Of a stretch of DNA of 64,000 nt, positions 40,925 through 54,444 are shown one piece after another. Below the pieces are notes generated by a model. It worked only from the letters and a program-made list of their open reading frames with translations. It searched no databases and was not told where the DNA came from. The position numbers and the translations under genes were made by a program. The stretch's first letter is position 1. Every line of letters starts with the position of its first letter. Source of the DNA: Lysobacteraceae bacterium SCN 69-320 (GTDB lineage Bacteria > Pseudomonadota > Gammaproteobacteria > Xanthomonadales > Rhodanobacteraceae); the NCBI GenBank assembly GCA_001725155.1, contig MEFP01000009.1, forward strand, positions 62,001 through 126,000, given 5' to 3'.

Positions 40925-41085
40925 GAGCTGTTCTCCCTGTTGACCGCATGCGCGAGGGGCCGCGGGCGGCGAACCCGCAGCGTATACGTCGGCAACCGCA
41001 GGGGCATTCGGCGCTGCAACACGAACGTTCGACTGAGGCGGCCCGGACCGCACCGGCGTGCTTGCGCCGGCAGCCCTGTCAAGCC

Positions 41086-41114
41086 TTGCCGCTCGCGCGG
41101 CCTGCCCTTACGCT
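41086..41114 (+). promoter_or_regulatory. dnaE promoter
   Basis: TTGCCG (41086-41091), 17-bp spacer, TACGCT (41109-41114), then GCTCCGCC; the ATG is at 41137, giving a leader of about 16 bases. Confidence 0.5.
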
Positions 41115-41136
41115 GCTCCGCCGGGCCCGCATCCTC

Positions 41137-44697
<3,561 letters not shown>

Positions 44698-44744
44698 GCG
44701 CCAGCCGCGAACCCCCGGAGCAACAGGCCGGGCCGCCGAGCCGC

Positions 44745-44757
44745 TATACTGCGCGCC
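44745..44757 (+). promoter_or_regulatory. -10/discriminator of accA
   Basis: TATACT (44745-44750) followed by GCGCGCC (44751-44757), 22 bp before the accA ATG. No good -35. Confidence 0.55.
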
Positions 44758-44779
44758 TTTGTCCGTACCAGCCGCACGA

Positions 44780-45739
<960 letters not shown>

Positions 45740-45835
45740 GCGGCGCACGCATTCCTAAACCCGCGCTGAGCGGGACTGTTCGCCCCGCGCGCACGGCGTC
45801 GTTCCGAGCCGCGTCTTGTCAGCGGGAACACCCTC

Positions 45836-48472
45836 ATGTGCAGTTCGAAAGCCTTGCGTCGGCTCGTGCCGCTGACGCTCGCGCTCGCGGCCGTTCCGGC
45901 CGCAGCAAACACCTACACGGTCACGACCATCGCCGACAGCGGCGCCGGTTCGCTGCGCGCGGCCATCACGAGCGCCAACGCCAATCCCGGCAGCGACACG
46001 ATCACGTTCGCGATCGGCAGCGGTCCGCGCACCTTGGCGCCCGCCGCGCCGCTGCCGCCGCTGACCGATGCCGTCATCATCGACGCGACCACCCAGCCCG
46101 GCTGGAGCGGCACGCCGCTGATCCGGCTCGACGGCGTCAACGCCGGCACTGCCAGCGACGCCGTCGGCCTGCGCCTGCTCGGCGGAGCGAGCAGCGTGCG
46201 CGGCCTGATCGTCGTGCGCTTCGCGCGCATCGGCATCGAACTCGGCGGCGCAGGCGGGCACGAAGTCTATGCCAGTTACATCGGCACCGACGGGACGACC
46301 GCGCTGGGCAGCCAGACCGGCGTCAACGTCATGAACGGCAGCGACGAGAACCTGATCGGCCGCAGCGGCGCCGGCAACGGCAACGTGATTTCCGGCAACG
46401 CCACCGGCGTGCTGATCGGCGACGCGCTGGGCACTGCGCTCAACAACAACTACATCGGCACCAACGCCGCCGGCACCGCGGCCGTGCCCAACAGCTATGC
46501 CGGCGTGCGCGACTTCGGCTGGGCCAGCAAGATCGGCGCCGGCAACGCTACGACGCGCAACGTGATTTCGGGCAACGGCCGCTTCGGCGTCGCGCTCGAC
46601 GGCGGCGGCGGCGCGCTCGTGCGCGGCAACTACCTCGGACTGAATGCGGCCGGCACGGCCGCCGTCGGCAACGGCGAGACAGGCGTCACGATCACGGCGC
46701 CCAATGCGCTGATCGGCGGCGTCAGCATCAGCGCGCGCAACGTGATCTCCGGCAACGCCGATGCGGTGCTCGTCAAGGGTGACGGCGCGGAGCTGTACAA
46801 CAACCGCATCGGCACGACGCCCGACGGCCTGCAGGCCATTGCCAACACCGGCTACGCGCTGCGCGTGCTCGGCGGCAGCGACCTCAAGTTCGGCCGTGCC
46901 GGCGCCGGCAACCTCGTCTCCGGCAACGGCCGCGGCATCAGTCTGGAGTACGGCAGCCAGGCCGTGCTGCAAGGCAATGTCGTCGGTCTCAACGCGCTGC
47001 AGAACCAGGCCCTGCCGAACGGGACCTACGGCGGCATCGGCATCCGGACCACGGGCAATCGCATCGGCGGCAGCGCCGCAGACGAAGGCAATGTCGTGGC
47101 GGGCAACGACAGCGGCGTCACGCTCTACGAGGGCGCGGCCGGCAACCGCATCGAAGGCAACTTCCTCGGCGTCAACGCGAACCTGAGCGCGACCTTCGGC
47201 AACGGCTATGCCAACGTGATGATCTACGACGGTTCCGACAACGTCATCGGCGGCACGGCGCCCGGCGCCGGCAACGTCATCAGCGGCTCGTATGCGGCCG
47301 GCATCTTCCAGTATCTCGGCCTGCGCAACGCGATCCTGGGCAACCGCATCTTCGGCAACGGCCGTCTCGACATCGAACAGCTGCCGCTGGGACCGACGCC
47401 GAACGATGCCGGCGATGCGGACCACGGTCCCGACGACGGCCAGAACTGGCCGGTGCTGACGTCGGCCCTCGCCGCCGGCGGCACCCTGGCGCTGTCGGGC
47501 AGCCTGAACTCCCGGGCTGACACCGACTACCGCATCGAGTTCTTCCATTCCGCAGCCTGCCACCCCTCGGGCATCGGCGGCGGCGAAACCCTGCTCGGCG
47601 CCGCGACGGTACACAGCGATGCCGCGGGCCTGGCGGCGATCGCCGCGAGCTTCGCGAGCGCCGCGACCGCCGGCGTGGTCACGGCCACGGCGACAGACGC
47701 CGACGGCAACACGTCGGAGTTCTCGCCGTGCGTCGCCGTCGGCGCACCCGGCGCCGGCGAATTCTCCATCTGGCGCGACCCGGTGCTGGCCTACGAAGAC
47801 GACCCGCAGCTCAGGATCGCGGTGGTGCGCTCGCACGGCTTCGCCGGCAGCGCCAGCGTGCGCTTCGCGACGGTGAACGGCAGCGCCGCTGCGCCCGGCG
47901 ATTTCGCCGCCGTCGATACCACCCTGAACTTCTCTCCGGGCGAAGCGCTGAAGATCGTGACCGTGCCGCTGGTGCTCGACCAAGTGGCCGAAGGCAGCGA
48001 GACGTTCCGCGCGAAACTGCAGAACCCCGGCAACGGCGCGACGCTCGGCGCGCGCGCCGATGTGGAGGTCAGCCTGTTCGACCACAGCGCAGCCTATCCT
48101 TTCGTGCGCATCGGCGATGCCGCCGTCAGCGAACCTGCCGTCGGCCAGACCCTGGCCACGTTCGCCGTGTCCCTGTCGGGAACCGACCACCCGGTCAATC
48201 TCGACGTCCAGACGGTCGATGCGACGGCGCGCGCCGGACTGGACTATGTCCCGACCCAGGCGCTGCTGACTTTCCTGCCCGGCGAGACCAGCAAGACCTT
48301 CAGCGTGCCGGTGCTCGCCGACAATCTGGCGGAAGGCGACGAGGTGTTCTACGTCAAGGTCGCCGGCCACGACGGCAGCGCGTTCATTGCCGACGATCTC
48401 GACGGCGAAGGCACGATACGCAATACCGGCGGCAGCGACCGGATCTTCGCCGACGGGTTCCAGACCCCCTGA
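45836..48472 (+). CDS. Secreted beta-helix protein with Calx-beta repeats and RIFADGFQTP tail
   Basis: An 878-residue exported protein. Signal peptide (1 to about 24, PAAA), then a long right-handed beta-helix (about 26-520) opening with DSGAGSLRAAITSANANP and carrying repeated NVISGN-type turns (ARNVISGNADAV, GNVISGSYAAG). A beta module (about 540-635) with SAACHPSGIGGGETLLG and ATATDADGNTSEFSPC is shared with the gene at 16949. Two Calx-beta domains follow (about 645-755 and 760-865; DFAAVDTTLNFSPGEA, LDYVPTQALLTFLPGE). It ends SDRIFADGFQTP. Probably a surface or secreted adhesin-like protein; no enzyme motif. Confidence 0.82.
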   Translation: MCSSKALRRLVPLTLALAAVPAAANTYTVTTIADSGAGSLRAAITSANANPGSDTITFAIGSGPRTLAPAAPLPPLTDAVIIDATTQPGWSGTPLIRLDGVNAGTASDAVGLRLLGGASSVRGLIVVRFARIGIELGGAGGHEVYASYIGTDGTTALGSQTGVNVMNGSDENLIGRSGAGNGNVISGNATGVLIGDALGTALNNNYIGTNAAGTAAVPNSYAGVRDFGWASKIGAGNATTRNVISGNGRFGVALDGGGGALVRGNYLGLNAAGTAAVGNGETGVTITAPNALIGGVSISARNVISGNADAVLVKGDGAELYNNRIGTTPDGLQAIANTGYALRVLGGSDLKFGRAGAGNLVSGNGRGISLEYGSQAVLQGNVVGLNALQNQALPNGTYGGIGIRTTGNRIGGSAADEGNVVAGNDSGVTLYEGAAGNRIEGNFLGVNANLSATFGNGYANVMIYDGSDNVIGGTAPGAGNVISGSYAAGIFQYLGLRNAILGNRIFGNGRLDIEQLPLGPTPNDAGDADHGPDDGQNWPVLTSALAAGGTLALSGSLNSRADTDYRIEFFHSAACHPSGIGGGETLLGAATVHSDAAGLAAIAASFASAATAGVVTATATDADGNTSEFSPCVAVGAPGAGEFSIWRDPVLAYEDDPQLRIAVVRSHGFAGSASVRFATVNGSAAAPGDFAAVDTTLNFSPGEALKIVTVPLVLDQVAEGSETFRAKLQNPGNGATLGARADVEVSLFDHSAAYPFVRIGDAAVSEPAVGQTLATFAVSLSGTDHPVNLDVQTVDATARAGLDYVPTQALLTFLPGETSKTFSVPVLADNLAEGDEVFYVKVAGHDGSAFIADDLDGEGTIRNTGGSDRIFADGFQTP

Positions 48473-48502
48473 ACTCCCCGCGTTTTCTGGCACGATGGCG
48501 GC

Positions 48503-49798
48503 ATGGATGCCGTCAGCGATACCTTGCGCCGCGCGCTGCAGACCCTGCCGCCCGGCGCGCTCTGCGTCGGCTACAGCGGCGGTCTGGATTCCAGCGTGCT
48601 GCTGCATGCGCTGGCCGCGCTGCCCGAGGCGCGCGCGCGCGGCCTGTCGGCGATCCACGTCGATCACGGCCTGCAGGAGCACAGCGCCGACTGGGCGCAG
48701 CATTGCCAGCGAATCGCGGTCTCCCTGCAACTGCCGCTGCGCGTCGTGCGCGTCGCGGTCGTACGTGCCGGCGGCGACGGCCTCGAAGCCGCCGCCCGCG
48801 CGGCACGCATGGCCGCGTTCGACCGGCACCTGCCGCCGGGCAGCGTACTTGCGCTGGCACATCATGCGGACGACCAGACCGAAACCGTGCTGCTCAAGCT
48901 GCTGCGCGGCGCCGGCCCGGAAGGCCTGCGCGGCATGCGGCCGCTGCGCCGCCTCGGCGCGAACCGGCTCTGGCGTCCGCTGCTGACGCTGCCGCGCGCG
49001 GCGCTGCAGCGCTATGCGGGCGCGCAGGCGCTGCAGTGGGTGGACGATCCGAGCAACCTCGACGCGCGCCATGCGCGCAACTTCCTGCGCAACAGCGTGC
49101 TGCCGCTGCTGCGCACGCGCTGGCCGCGCCTGGACGTCGCCGTCGGTCACAGCGCGCGCTGGCTCGACGCCGCGGCCGAACAGCTGGCCGCCGATGCGGC
49201 CGTCGCGCTGGCGCAGATCCAGGGCCTGGATCCGGCCACGCTGGACGCCGAAGGCTGGCTGGCCCTGAGTACCGCGCTGCGCCCGCTCGTGCTGCGCCGC
49301 TGGCTGCAGGACCTCGGCCTGCCACCGCCAGAACATGTACACATTGATCAATTGCAGCGGCAGCTGCAGCAGGCCCAGGACGACCGCAACCCCTGCGTGA
49401 GCTGGGCCGGCGCCGAGCTGCGCCGCTATCGCGACCGGCTGTACGCGCTGGCGCCGCAAGCCGCGCCCGCGCCCGACTGGCAGGCCGACTGGGACGGCTG
49501 CAGCCCGTTGTCCCTGCCGGCCGGCTGCGGCCGCCTCGCCGCGGCCGTCGCGCCGGCCGGACGGTTGTCGCTGCACGTGCGCTTCCGCCGCGGTGGCGAA
49601 CGTCTGCGGCCGCACGGCGACACGCATACGCGCGAACTGCGCGACCTGCTGCAGCAGGCCGGCGTGCCGCCGTGGCAGCGCGGGCGCCTGCCGCTGATCT
49701 ATGCCGGGGGCGAACTGCTGGCCGTGGCCGACCTCTGGCATACGGCCCAGGCCGAAGCCCTGCTCGGCGGCCCGCTGCGCTACGAGCCAGCCGTGTGA
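48503..49798 (+). CDS. tilS: tRNA(Ile)-lysidine synthase
   Basis: A 431-residue enzyme that attaches lysine to C34 of the CAU-anticodon tRNA-Ile. The PP-loop GYSGGLDSSVLLHAL (about 23-37) binds ATP; IHVDHGLQEHS and LALAHHADDQTETVLLKLLRG (about 116-136) complete the N-type ATPase core, and RNFLRNSVLPLL leads into the TilS substrate-binding and C-terminal domains (RRGGERLRP, LRDLLQQAGVPPWQRGRLPL). ATG at 48503; 30 bp after the beta-helix gene. Confidence 0.96.
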   Translation: MDAVSDTLRRALQTLPPGALCVGYSGGLDSSVLLHALAALPEARARGLSAIHVDHGLQEHSADWAQHCQRIAVSLQLPLRVVRVAVVRAGGDGLEAAARAARMAAFDRHLPPGSVLALAHHADDQTETVLLKLLRGAGPEGLRGMRPLRRLGANRLWRPLLTLPRAALQRYAGAQALQWVDDPSNLDARHARNFLRNSVLPLLRTRWPRLDVAVGHSARWLDAAAEQLAADAAVALAQIQGLDPATLDAEGWLALSTALRPLVLRRWLQDLGLPPPEHVHIDQLQRQLQQAQDDRNPCVSWAGAELRRYRDRLYALAPQAAPAPDWQADWDGCSPLSLPAGCGRLAAAVAPAGRLSLHVRFRRGGERLRPHGDTHTRELRDLLQQAGVPPWQRGRLPLIYAGGELLAVADLWHTAQAEALLGGPLRYEPAV

Positions 49799-49855
49799 AA
49801 CCGGTCGACATCGCGCTTTCCAGCCTGTCCGCATGCCCCGACGGCGATTTCTCAA

Positions 49856-49884
49856 TTGACCCGCCCGAATCAACACGCTAGCTT
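49856..49884 (+). promoter_or_regulatory. xseB promoter, probably leaderless
   Basis: TTGACC (49856-49861), 17-bp spacer, TAGCTT (49879-49884), TCGCGCC, then the ATG at 49892. Transcription would begin at or next to the start codon. Confidence 0.6.
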
Positions 49885-49891
49885 TCGCGCC

Positions 49892-50146
49892 ATGTCCAAT
49901 GCCGCCATTCAAACGCCCGACCAGATCGTCGACTTCGAGAAGTCGCTGGACGAGCTCGAACAGCTCGTCGCCCGCATGGAACACGGCGATCTGAGTCTCG
50001 ACGATTCGCTGGCCTCGTTTGAACGCGGCGTCGCGCTCTACCGCAACTGCCAGAGCGCACTGGAACAGGCGGAACTCCGCGTCCGCCTGCTGCTGGACCC
50101 GACCGATCCGGATTCCGCCGCGCCGTTCCAGCCCGAAATGCCTTGA
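49892..50146 (+). CDS. xseB: Exodeoxyribonuclease VII small subunit
   Basis: An 84-residue helical subunit. DFEKSLDELEQLVARMEHGD (about 14-33) and LSLDDSLASFERGVALYRNC (about 34-53) are the conserved helical hairpin. It binds XseA to degrade single-stranded DNA. The family position before ispA is the usual one. No Shine-Dalgarno is present, and the promoter above abuts the ATG. Stop TGA (50144-50146) overlaps the ispA ATG by 1 bp. Confidence 0.96.
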   Translation: MSNAAIQTPDQIVDFEKSLDELEQLVARMEHGDLSLDDSLASFERGVALYRNCQSALEQAELRVRLLLDPTDPDSAAPFQPEMP

Positions 50147-51054
50147 TGACTGCCCAGGCCGTGACGGCCCTTTCCGCCGGGCTGCTGGCCTATTCCGACC
50201 GCGCCGAAGCCCAGCTCGCGCACTTTCTGCCTCCCGAAGACCAGATGCCGATCGAACTGCATCGCGCGATGCGCTATGCGGTGCTCGGCGGCGGCAAGCG
50301 CCTGCGCCCACTGCTGGTCTACGCGACCGGCCGCGCCCTCGGCGCTGCCGCCGAGGCGCTGGATGCGGCGGCCGCCGCGGTCGAGATCATCCACGCCTAT
50401 TCGCTGGTGCACGACGACCTGCCGGCGATGGACGACGACGCGCTGCGCCGCGGCCGGCCGACCTGCCATATCGCGTTCGGCGAAGCCATGGCCATACTCG
50501 CCGGCGACGCACTGCAGGCGCTCGCGTTCGAACTGCTGGCCGCCGACACGGCGCTGACCGTCGATGCGCACGTGCGGCTGGAGATGCTGCGCGTGCTCGG
50601 CGCGGCCTGCGGCTCGCACGGCATGGCCGGCGGACAGGCCCTGGATCTGGCCGCGGTGGGCCAGCGCCTCGACGCCGTCGCGCTGGAACGCATGCACAGC
50701 CACAAGACCGGCGCGCTGATCCGCGCCTCGGTACGCCTGGGTGCGCTGGCCGCCGGCTGCACCGACGCCGCCGCGCTGGACGCCCTGGAACGCTACGGCC
50801 ACTGCATAGGCCTGGCCTTCCAGATTCGCGACGACATCCTCGACATCGAGGGCGAAAGCCACGTCATCGGCAAGACCGCCGGCAAGGATGTGGCCAACGA
50901 CAAGCCGACCTACCCGGCCATCCACGGCCTGGCCGAATCGCGCCGGCTGCTGGCCGCGCTGACCGACGAGGCGACCGCCGCGCTGGACCGCATCGACGCG
51001 CCGACCGGCGAGCTCGCGCAGATCGCACACTTCGTCGCCGAACGGCTGTCCTGA
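50146..51054 (+). CDS. ispA: Farnesyl diphosphate synthase
   Basis: A 302-residue all-helical prenyltransferase that makes FPP for quinones and undecaprenyl phosphate. LGGGKRLRPLLVYATG (about 45-60), the first aspartate-rich motif LVHDDLPAMDDDALRRGRPT (about 87-106), a lysine in HSHKTGALI, and the second motif FQIRDDILDIEGE match the family. ATG at 50146, overlapping the xseB stop, is preferred to the in-frame TTG one codon earlier. No dxs follows; the transcript ends at a strong hairpin. Confidence 0.97.
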   Translation: MTAQAVTALSAGLLAYSDRAEAQLAHFLPPEDQMPIELHRAMRYAVLGGGKRLRPLLVYATGRALGAAAEALDAAAAAVEIIHAYSLVHDDLPAMDDDALRRGRPTCHIAFGEAMAILAGDALQALAFELLAADTALTVDAHVRLEMLRVLGAACGSHGMAGGQALDLAAVGQRLDAVALERMHSHKTGALIRASVRLGALAAGCTDAAALDALERYGHCIGLAFQIRDDILDIEGESHVIGKTAGKDVANDKPTYPAIHGLAESRRLLAALTDEATAALDRIDAPTGELAQIAHFVAERLS

Positions 51055-51074
51055 AATCCGCACTCGCAAGATTC

Positions 51075-51108
51075 GGCCCGCAGCGCTGACCAGGCAGCGC
51101 CGCGGGCC
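51075..51108. terminator. Terminator hairpin between ispA and DUF4870
   Basis: GGCCCGCAGCGCTG (51075-51088) pairs with 51095-51108 at 13 of 14 positions around ACCAGG. It sits 20 bp after ispA and 12 bp from the end of the opposing gene, so it can serve both. Confidence 0.7.
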
Positions 51109-51120
51109 GCAACGGCGTGC

Positions 51121-51579
51121 TTACTTGATCAGACGCAGGGTCAGCGGATAGCGGTAGCTGACGCCTTCGCTGCTCTTGATCGCCGCGATCACGGTGAACA
51201 CGAGCCAGGCCACGCTGACCGCGAGGCCGACCGGCAGGGCCAGGATGAGGCCGATGCCGAACGTGATGACGCTCAGCACGATCAGCGCGACGCCGACGAT
51301 CGCGATCGTGATGTTGAAGTTCAGCGCTTCCTTGCCCTGGTCGTCGACGAAGGGCATGGTTTCCTTCTTGATCAGCCAGATCACGAGCGGGCCGATGAAG
51401 ACGCCGACGCCGCCGGTCAGCAGCGCGCCGAGCAGCGACGACAGGTGCGCGAACATGGCCCACTGACGTTCTTCCGAACCGGGACCGCTGCCGGCCAGCG
51501 GCTCCGTCGACGCGGGCGGGGGCGGCGGCGGCAGATCGGAAGGGGGCAGACTGCCGGGATCGTTGATCGGTGTGTTCAT
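51121..51579 (-). CDS. DUF4870 small membrane protein
   Basis: A 152-residue protein. A proline-rich N-terminus (about 1-35) leads into SEERQWAMFAHLSSLLGALL, typical of DUF4870, then hydrophobic stretches (GGVGVFIGPLVIWLIKK, NITIAIVGVALIVLSVITFG, GLILALPVGLAVSVAWLVFT) separated by DDQGKEALNFN. Function unknown. ATG at 51579 has GAGGAG 7 bases upstream. Confidence 0.88.
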   Translation of the reverse strand: MNTPINDPGSLPPSDLPPPPPPASTEPLAGSGPGSEERQWAMFAHLSSLLGALLTGGVGVFIGPLVIWLIKKETMPFVDDQGKEALNFNITIAIVGVALIVLSVITFGIGLILALPVGLAVSVAWLVFTVIAAIKSSEGVSYRYPLTLRLIK

Positions 51580-51685
51580 GGTGCTCTCCTCTCCTCTGCG
51601 TTGCTGCAGTGTGGAATCACGATCGCCGCGGGCGAGCGTGGAATCAAGCGCTACAGGTCAGGGATTGCATTCGCCGCCCCTGCCT

Positions 51686-52042
51686 CTATTTCGGCCGTCG
51701 CGCCTTTTGCCCCGCACCGGCTTGCAGCGGCGCCGCGCAATGCACACAGGCCACCGCCCGCGCCGGGCTGCGCCGGCCGCAGGCAGGACACTGCCGCTCC
51801 GGCAGCGGCAACAGGAACGAGACGAGCCAGCCCAGCGGCCCCAGCGCTGCTGCGAGCGCGACGTCGCGCCAGAACGTGCCGCGGCGCCAGCCGATCAGGC
51901 CGCCGACCGCCATGCAGGCCAGGGTCAGCCAGAACAGCAGCCACCAGTCGACCAGTCCCATGATGCGCAGGAACAGCTGCAGCGACGCGTCGGGCGCGTC
52001 CGGGTCCATGCCCTGCATCAGCCGTTCCAGCCACGCATCCAT
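51686..52042 (-). CDS. Small membrane protein with C-terminal zinc ribbon
   Basis: A 118-residue protein. Two membrane segments (WWLLFWLTLACMAVGGLIGW at about 33-52 and VALAAALGPLGWLVSFLLPL at about 61-80) are followed by a four-cysteine ribbon CPACGRRSPARAVACVHC (about 85-102) and a basic tail. The ribbon is probably cytosolic and metal-binding. Family not recognised. Preceded by gltX with a 32-bp gap and possibly co-transcribed. Confidence 0.75.
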   Translation of the reverse strand: MDAWLERLMQGMDPDAPDASLQLFLRIMGLVDWWLLFWLTLACMAVGGLIGWRRGTFWRDVALAAALGPLGWLVSFLLPLPERQCPACGRRSPARAVACVHCAAPLQAGAGQKARRPK

Positions 52043-52074
52043 CGCCTACTCCCGCAAGCACCGGCGACGCCGGC

Positions 52075-53478
52075 TCAGGCGCCGGCGCGCTTGAGCGCCT
52101 CCTCGACACGGCTCAGCGCACGCGCCTGGCCAGCCAGATAGACCGTCTGGTCGATGGCCGGCGAGACCTGCGTGCCGGTCATCGCCACGCGCAGCGGCTG
52201 CGCGACCTTGCCCATGCCCTCGCCGATCGCCGCGGCGGCGGCTTCGATCGCCGCATGCACGTTTTCCACCTTCCACTCGGTCAGCGCTGCCAGCGAGGCA
52301 TGCACGGCCTTGAGCGCCGGCACGGCCGTCGGCGTGGTCAGATGCTTGGTCACGGCAGCCTCGTCCCAGCTCGGAATCGGACCGAACCAGATCGCCGCCT
52401 TCTCGGCCAGTTCCTTCAAGGTGCGACAGCGCTCGCGCAGCGCGACGATGAGGTCGGCCGGCGCCGGGCCGGTCGCCAGATCGTAGCCGCAGGCGTCCAG
52501 ATGCCACTGCAGATGCGGCACGAGACTGTCCGGATCGTCGTTCTTGAGGTACTGCTGGTTCAGCCAGGACAGCTTCTCCAGATCGAAGCGCGCGGCCGAA
52601 TGGTTCACATCGGCGACGTCGAACAGCGCGATCATCTGCTCGCGCGAGAAGATTTCCTGGTCGCCGTGGGACCAGCCCAGACGCACGAGATAGTTCAGCA
52701 GCGCATGCGGCAGGAAGCCATCGTCGCGGTACTGCATGACGCTGACCGCGCCGTGACGCTTGGACAGCTTCTGGCCGTCGGCGCCGAGGATCATCGGCAG
52801 ATGCGCGAAGGTCGGCGCGGTGGCGTTCAGCGCGTTGTAGATGTTGATCTGACGCGGCGTGTTGTTGACGTGGTCGTCGCCGCGGATCACATCGCTGATC
52901 TTCATGTCGATGTCGTCGACGACGACGGCGAAGTTGTAGGTCGGAAAGCCGTCGGAGCGGAAGATCACGAGGTCGTCGAGTTCCTCGTTGCTCCATTCGA
53001 TGCGGCCCTTGACCTTGTCGTGGAACACGACCGACCCCGCGATCGGGTTCTTGAAGCGGATGACCCGGTTCGGGTCCTCGCGCAGCGGCTCGTTGCGCTC
53101 GCGGTAGTGGCCGTTGTAGCGCGGCTTGATGTTGGCGGCCATCTGCGCGGCGCGCGTGGCTTCGAGCTCTTCCTTGGTCTCGTAGGCGTAATAGGCCTTG
53201 CCGGCGCGGACCAGTTCTTCGGCGACCTGGCGATAGCGCTCCATGCGCAGGGTCTGATAGTACGGACCTTCGTCATGGCCGAGCTGCAGCCACTGCATGC
53301 CGTCGAGAATCGCCTGCACCGCCGCTTCGGTCGAGCGTTCGCGATCGGTGTCCTCGATGCGCAGGATGAATTCGCCGCCGCGGTGCTTCGCCTCCAGCCA
53401 GCAGTACAGCGCGGTGCGTGCGCCGCCGATATGGAGATAGCCGGTAGGACTCGGAGCGAAACGGGTACGAACGGTCAT
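52075..53478 (-). CDS. gltX: Glutamyl-tRNA synthetase
   Basis: A 467-residue class I synthetase. [20 protein letters not shown] (about 8-27) carries the HIGH motif, [10 protein letters not shown] follows, and KLSKRHGA (about residue 238) is the KMSKS loop. The C-terminal all-helical anticodon domain matches bacterial GluRS. No duplicate or Glu-Q synthetase features. ATG at 53478 with a TACCAT/ACGCGTCC element 22 bp upstream. Confidence 0.97.
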   Translation of the reverse strand: MTVRTRFAPSPTGYLHIGGARTALYCWLEAKHRGGEFILRIEDTDRERSTEAAVQAILDGMQWLQLGHDEGPYYQTLRMERYRQVAEELVRAGKAYYAYETKEELEATRAAQMAANIKPRYNGHYRERNEPLREDPNRVIRFKNPIAGSVVFHDKVKGRIEWSNEELDDLVIFRSDGFPTYNFAVVVDDIDMKISDVIRGDDHVNNTPRQINIYNALNATAPTFAHLPMILGADGQKLSKRHGAVSVMQYRDDGFLPHALLNYLVRLGWSHGDQEIFSREQMIALFDVADVNHSAARFDLEKLSWLNQQYLKNDDPDSLVPHLQWHLDACGYDLATGPAPADLIVALRERCRTLKELAEKAAIWFGPIPSWDEAAVTKHLTTPTAVPALKAVHASLAALTEWKVENVHAAIEAAAAAIGEGMGKVAQPLRVAMTGTQVSPAIDQTVYLAGQARALSRVEEALKRAGA

Positions 53479-53499
53479 TGCGGGCGCGTCATCGAAAAA

Positions 53500-53513
53500 G
53501 GACGCGTATGGTA
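53500..53513 (-). promoter_or_regulatory. -10/discriminator of gltX
   Basis: Minus strand TACCAT (53513-53508) followed by ACGCGTCC (53507-53500), about 21 bp before the ATG. Confidence 0.5.
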
Positions 53514-53592
53514 GCAAACCGCAGGCGGCGGCCCGCGGCGAACGCCGACGGCTCGCGGACCCGCTGGAAGAATGTGCGGAACGGCGCCGGCG

Positions 53593-54252
53593 TCAGCCGC
53601 CGCTGCGCTCGCCCGCGCGCACCGGCGGAATCGGCCGCGACCGCGCGCGCTGGTAGACGAAGACCGAGGCCGGCGGAATGTTCCACCAGGCGAAGCCGCC
53701 GCGGCGCACGGTCAGTCCGAGTTCGTCCAGGATCTCCCGCGGCACCGGGCTGACCGGGCCGTAGGTGAACTGGACCATGCGACCGTCCGGCGTCAGCACG
53801 TCGAACGCGGCGCGCAGGATGTCGCGCTGCAGACCGCGCGGCATCGACAGCAGGCCCAGACCGCTGACGACCGCATCGACGCGACCCTCGCGGTCGAAGC
53901 CGGCATTGCTGACCAGCGCCGGCAATTCGCGCGCATCGCCGCAGACCACGTTGGCCGCCGGAAAGCGGTTGTGCAGGAATTTGTGCAGTTCCGCGTTGAG
54001 CTCCACGACCAGCAGCCGCTCCGGCGCGATGCCGTGATCGAGCATGGCCTGGGTGAACACGCCGGTGCCGCCGCCGAGTTCGACGACGCGCCGCGCCGTG
54101 TCCGGCAGCTCGCGCACCATCAGTCGGGCCAGCTGCTTGCCCGACGGCGACAGCGCAGCGACCGACAGCGGATTCTTCAGCCACTGGCGGAAAAAGGTCA
54201 GCGTGGGAGAAGGCCCGTTGCCGCTGCGTGCTGCCTTGGCGCGATGTTGCAT
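53593..54252 (-). CDS. SAM-dependent methyltransferase (PmtA-like phospholipid methyltransferase family)
   Basis: About 219 residues from ATG 54252; an in-frame ATG at 54288 is also possible. FFRQWLKNPLSVAALSPSGK (about 20-39), VVELGGGTGVFTQAML (motif I), LLVVELNAELHKFL (motif II acid), CGDARELPAL and DAVVSGLGLLSMPRGLQRDI match small methyltransferases annotated as phosphatidylethanolamine N-methyltransferase or rRNA-dimethylase-like. The lipid role is inferred from family resemblance only. It is transcribed toward gltX with a 114-bp gap. Confidence 0.8.
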   Translation of the reverse strand: MQHRAKAARSGNGPSPTLTFFRQWLKNPLSVAALSPSGKQLARLMVRELPDTARRVVELGGGTGVFTQAMLDHGIAPERLLVVELNAELHKFLHNRFPAANVVCGDARELPALVSNAGFDREGRVDAVVSGLGLLSMPRGLQRDILRAAFDVLTPDGRMVQFTYGPVSPVPREILDELGLTVRRGGFAWWNIPPASVFVYQRARSRPIPPVRAGERSGG

Positions 54253-54354
54253 GGGTGTGACCGTCGGGAACGGCGCCCTTTGTACCATGAGCCCACGCAG
54301 CGCGCGACGGCTTGACGCCGGCATGGAAACACGGATTCCGGACGGCCAAAAGAA

Positions 54355-54387
54355 AGCCCCGCCACCTCAGGGGAAGGTGACGGGGCT
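54355..54387 (-). terminator. Rho-independent terminator of the Tyr/Asp-rich protein gene
   Basis: A 13-bp stem with one mismatch (54355-54367 with 54375-54387) and loop CAGGGGA. On the minus strand it is followed by TTTCTTTT, a classic intrinsic terminator 57 bp after the stop at 54445. Confidence 0.85.
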
Positions 54388-54444
54388 GGTGGCCGGCAGC
54401 GCCCGGACGACGCCGGGCGGAACTACCGGGCGGAAACGCGCAGC

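Noticed and set aside
45755..50311. A 1518-codon open frame on the minus strand
   Set aside because: It spans three well-supported plus-strand genes (beta-helix, tilS, xseB) and part of ispA. There are no motifs, and the composition is that of an antisense shadow.
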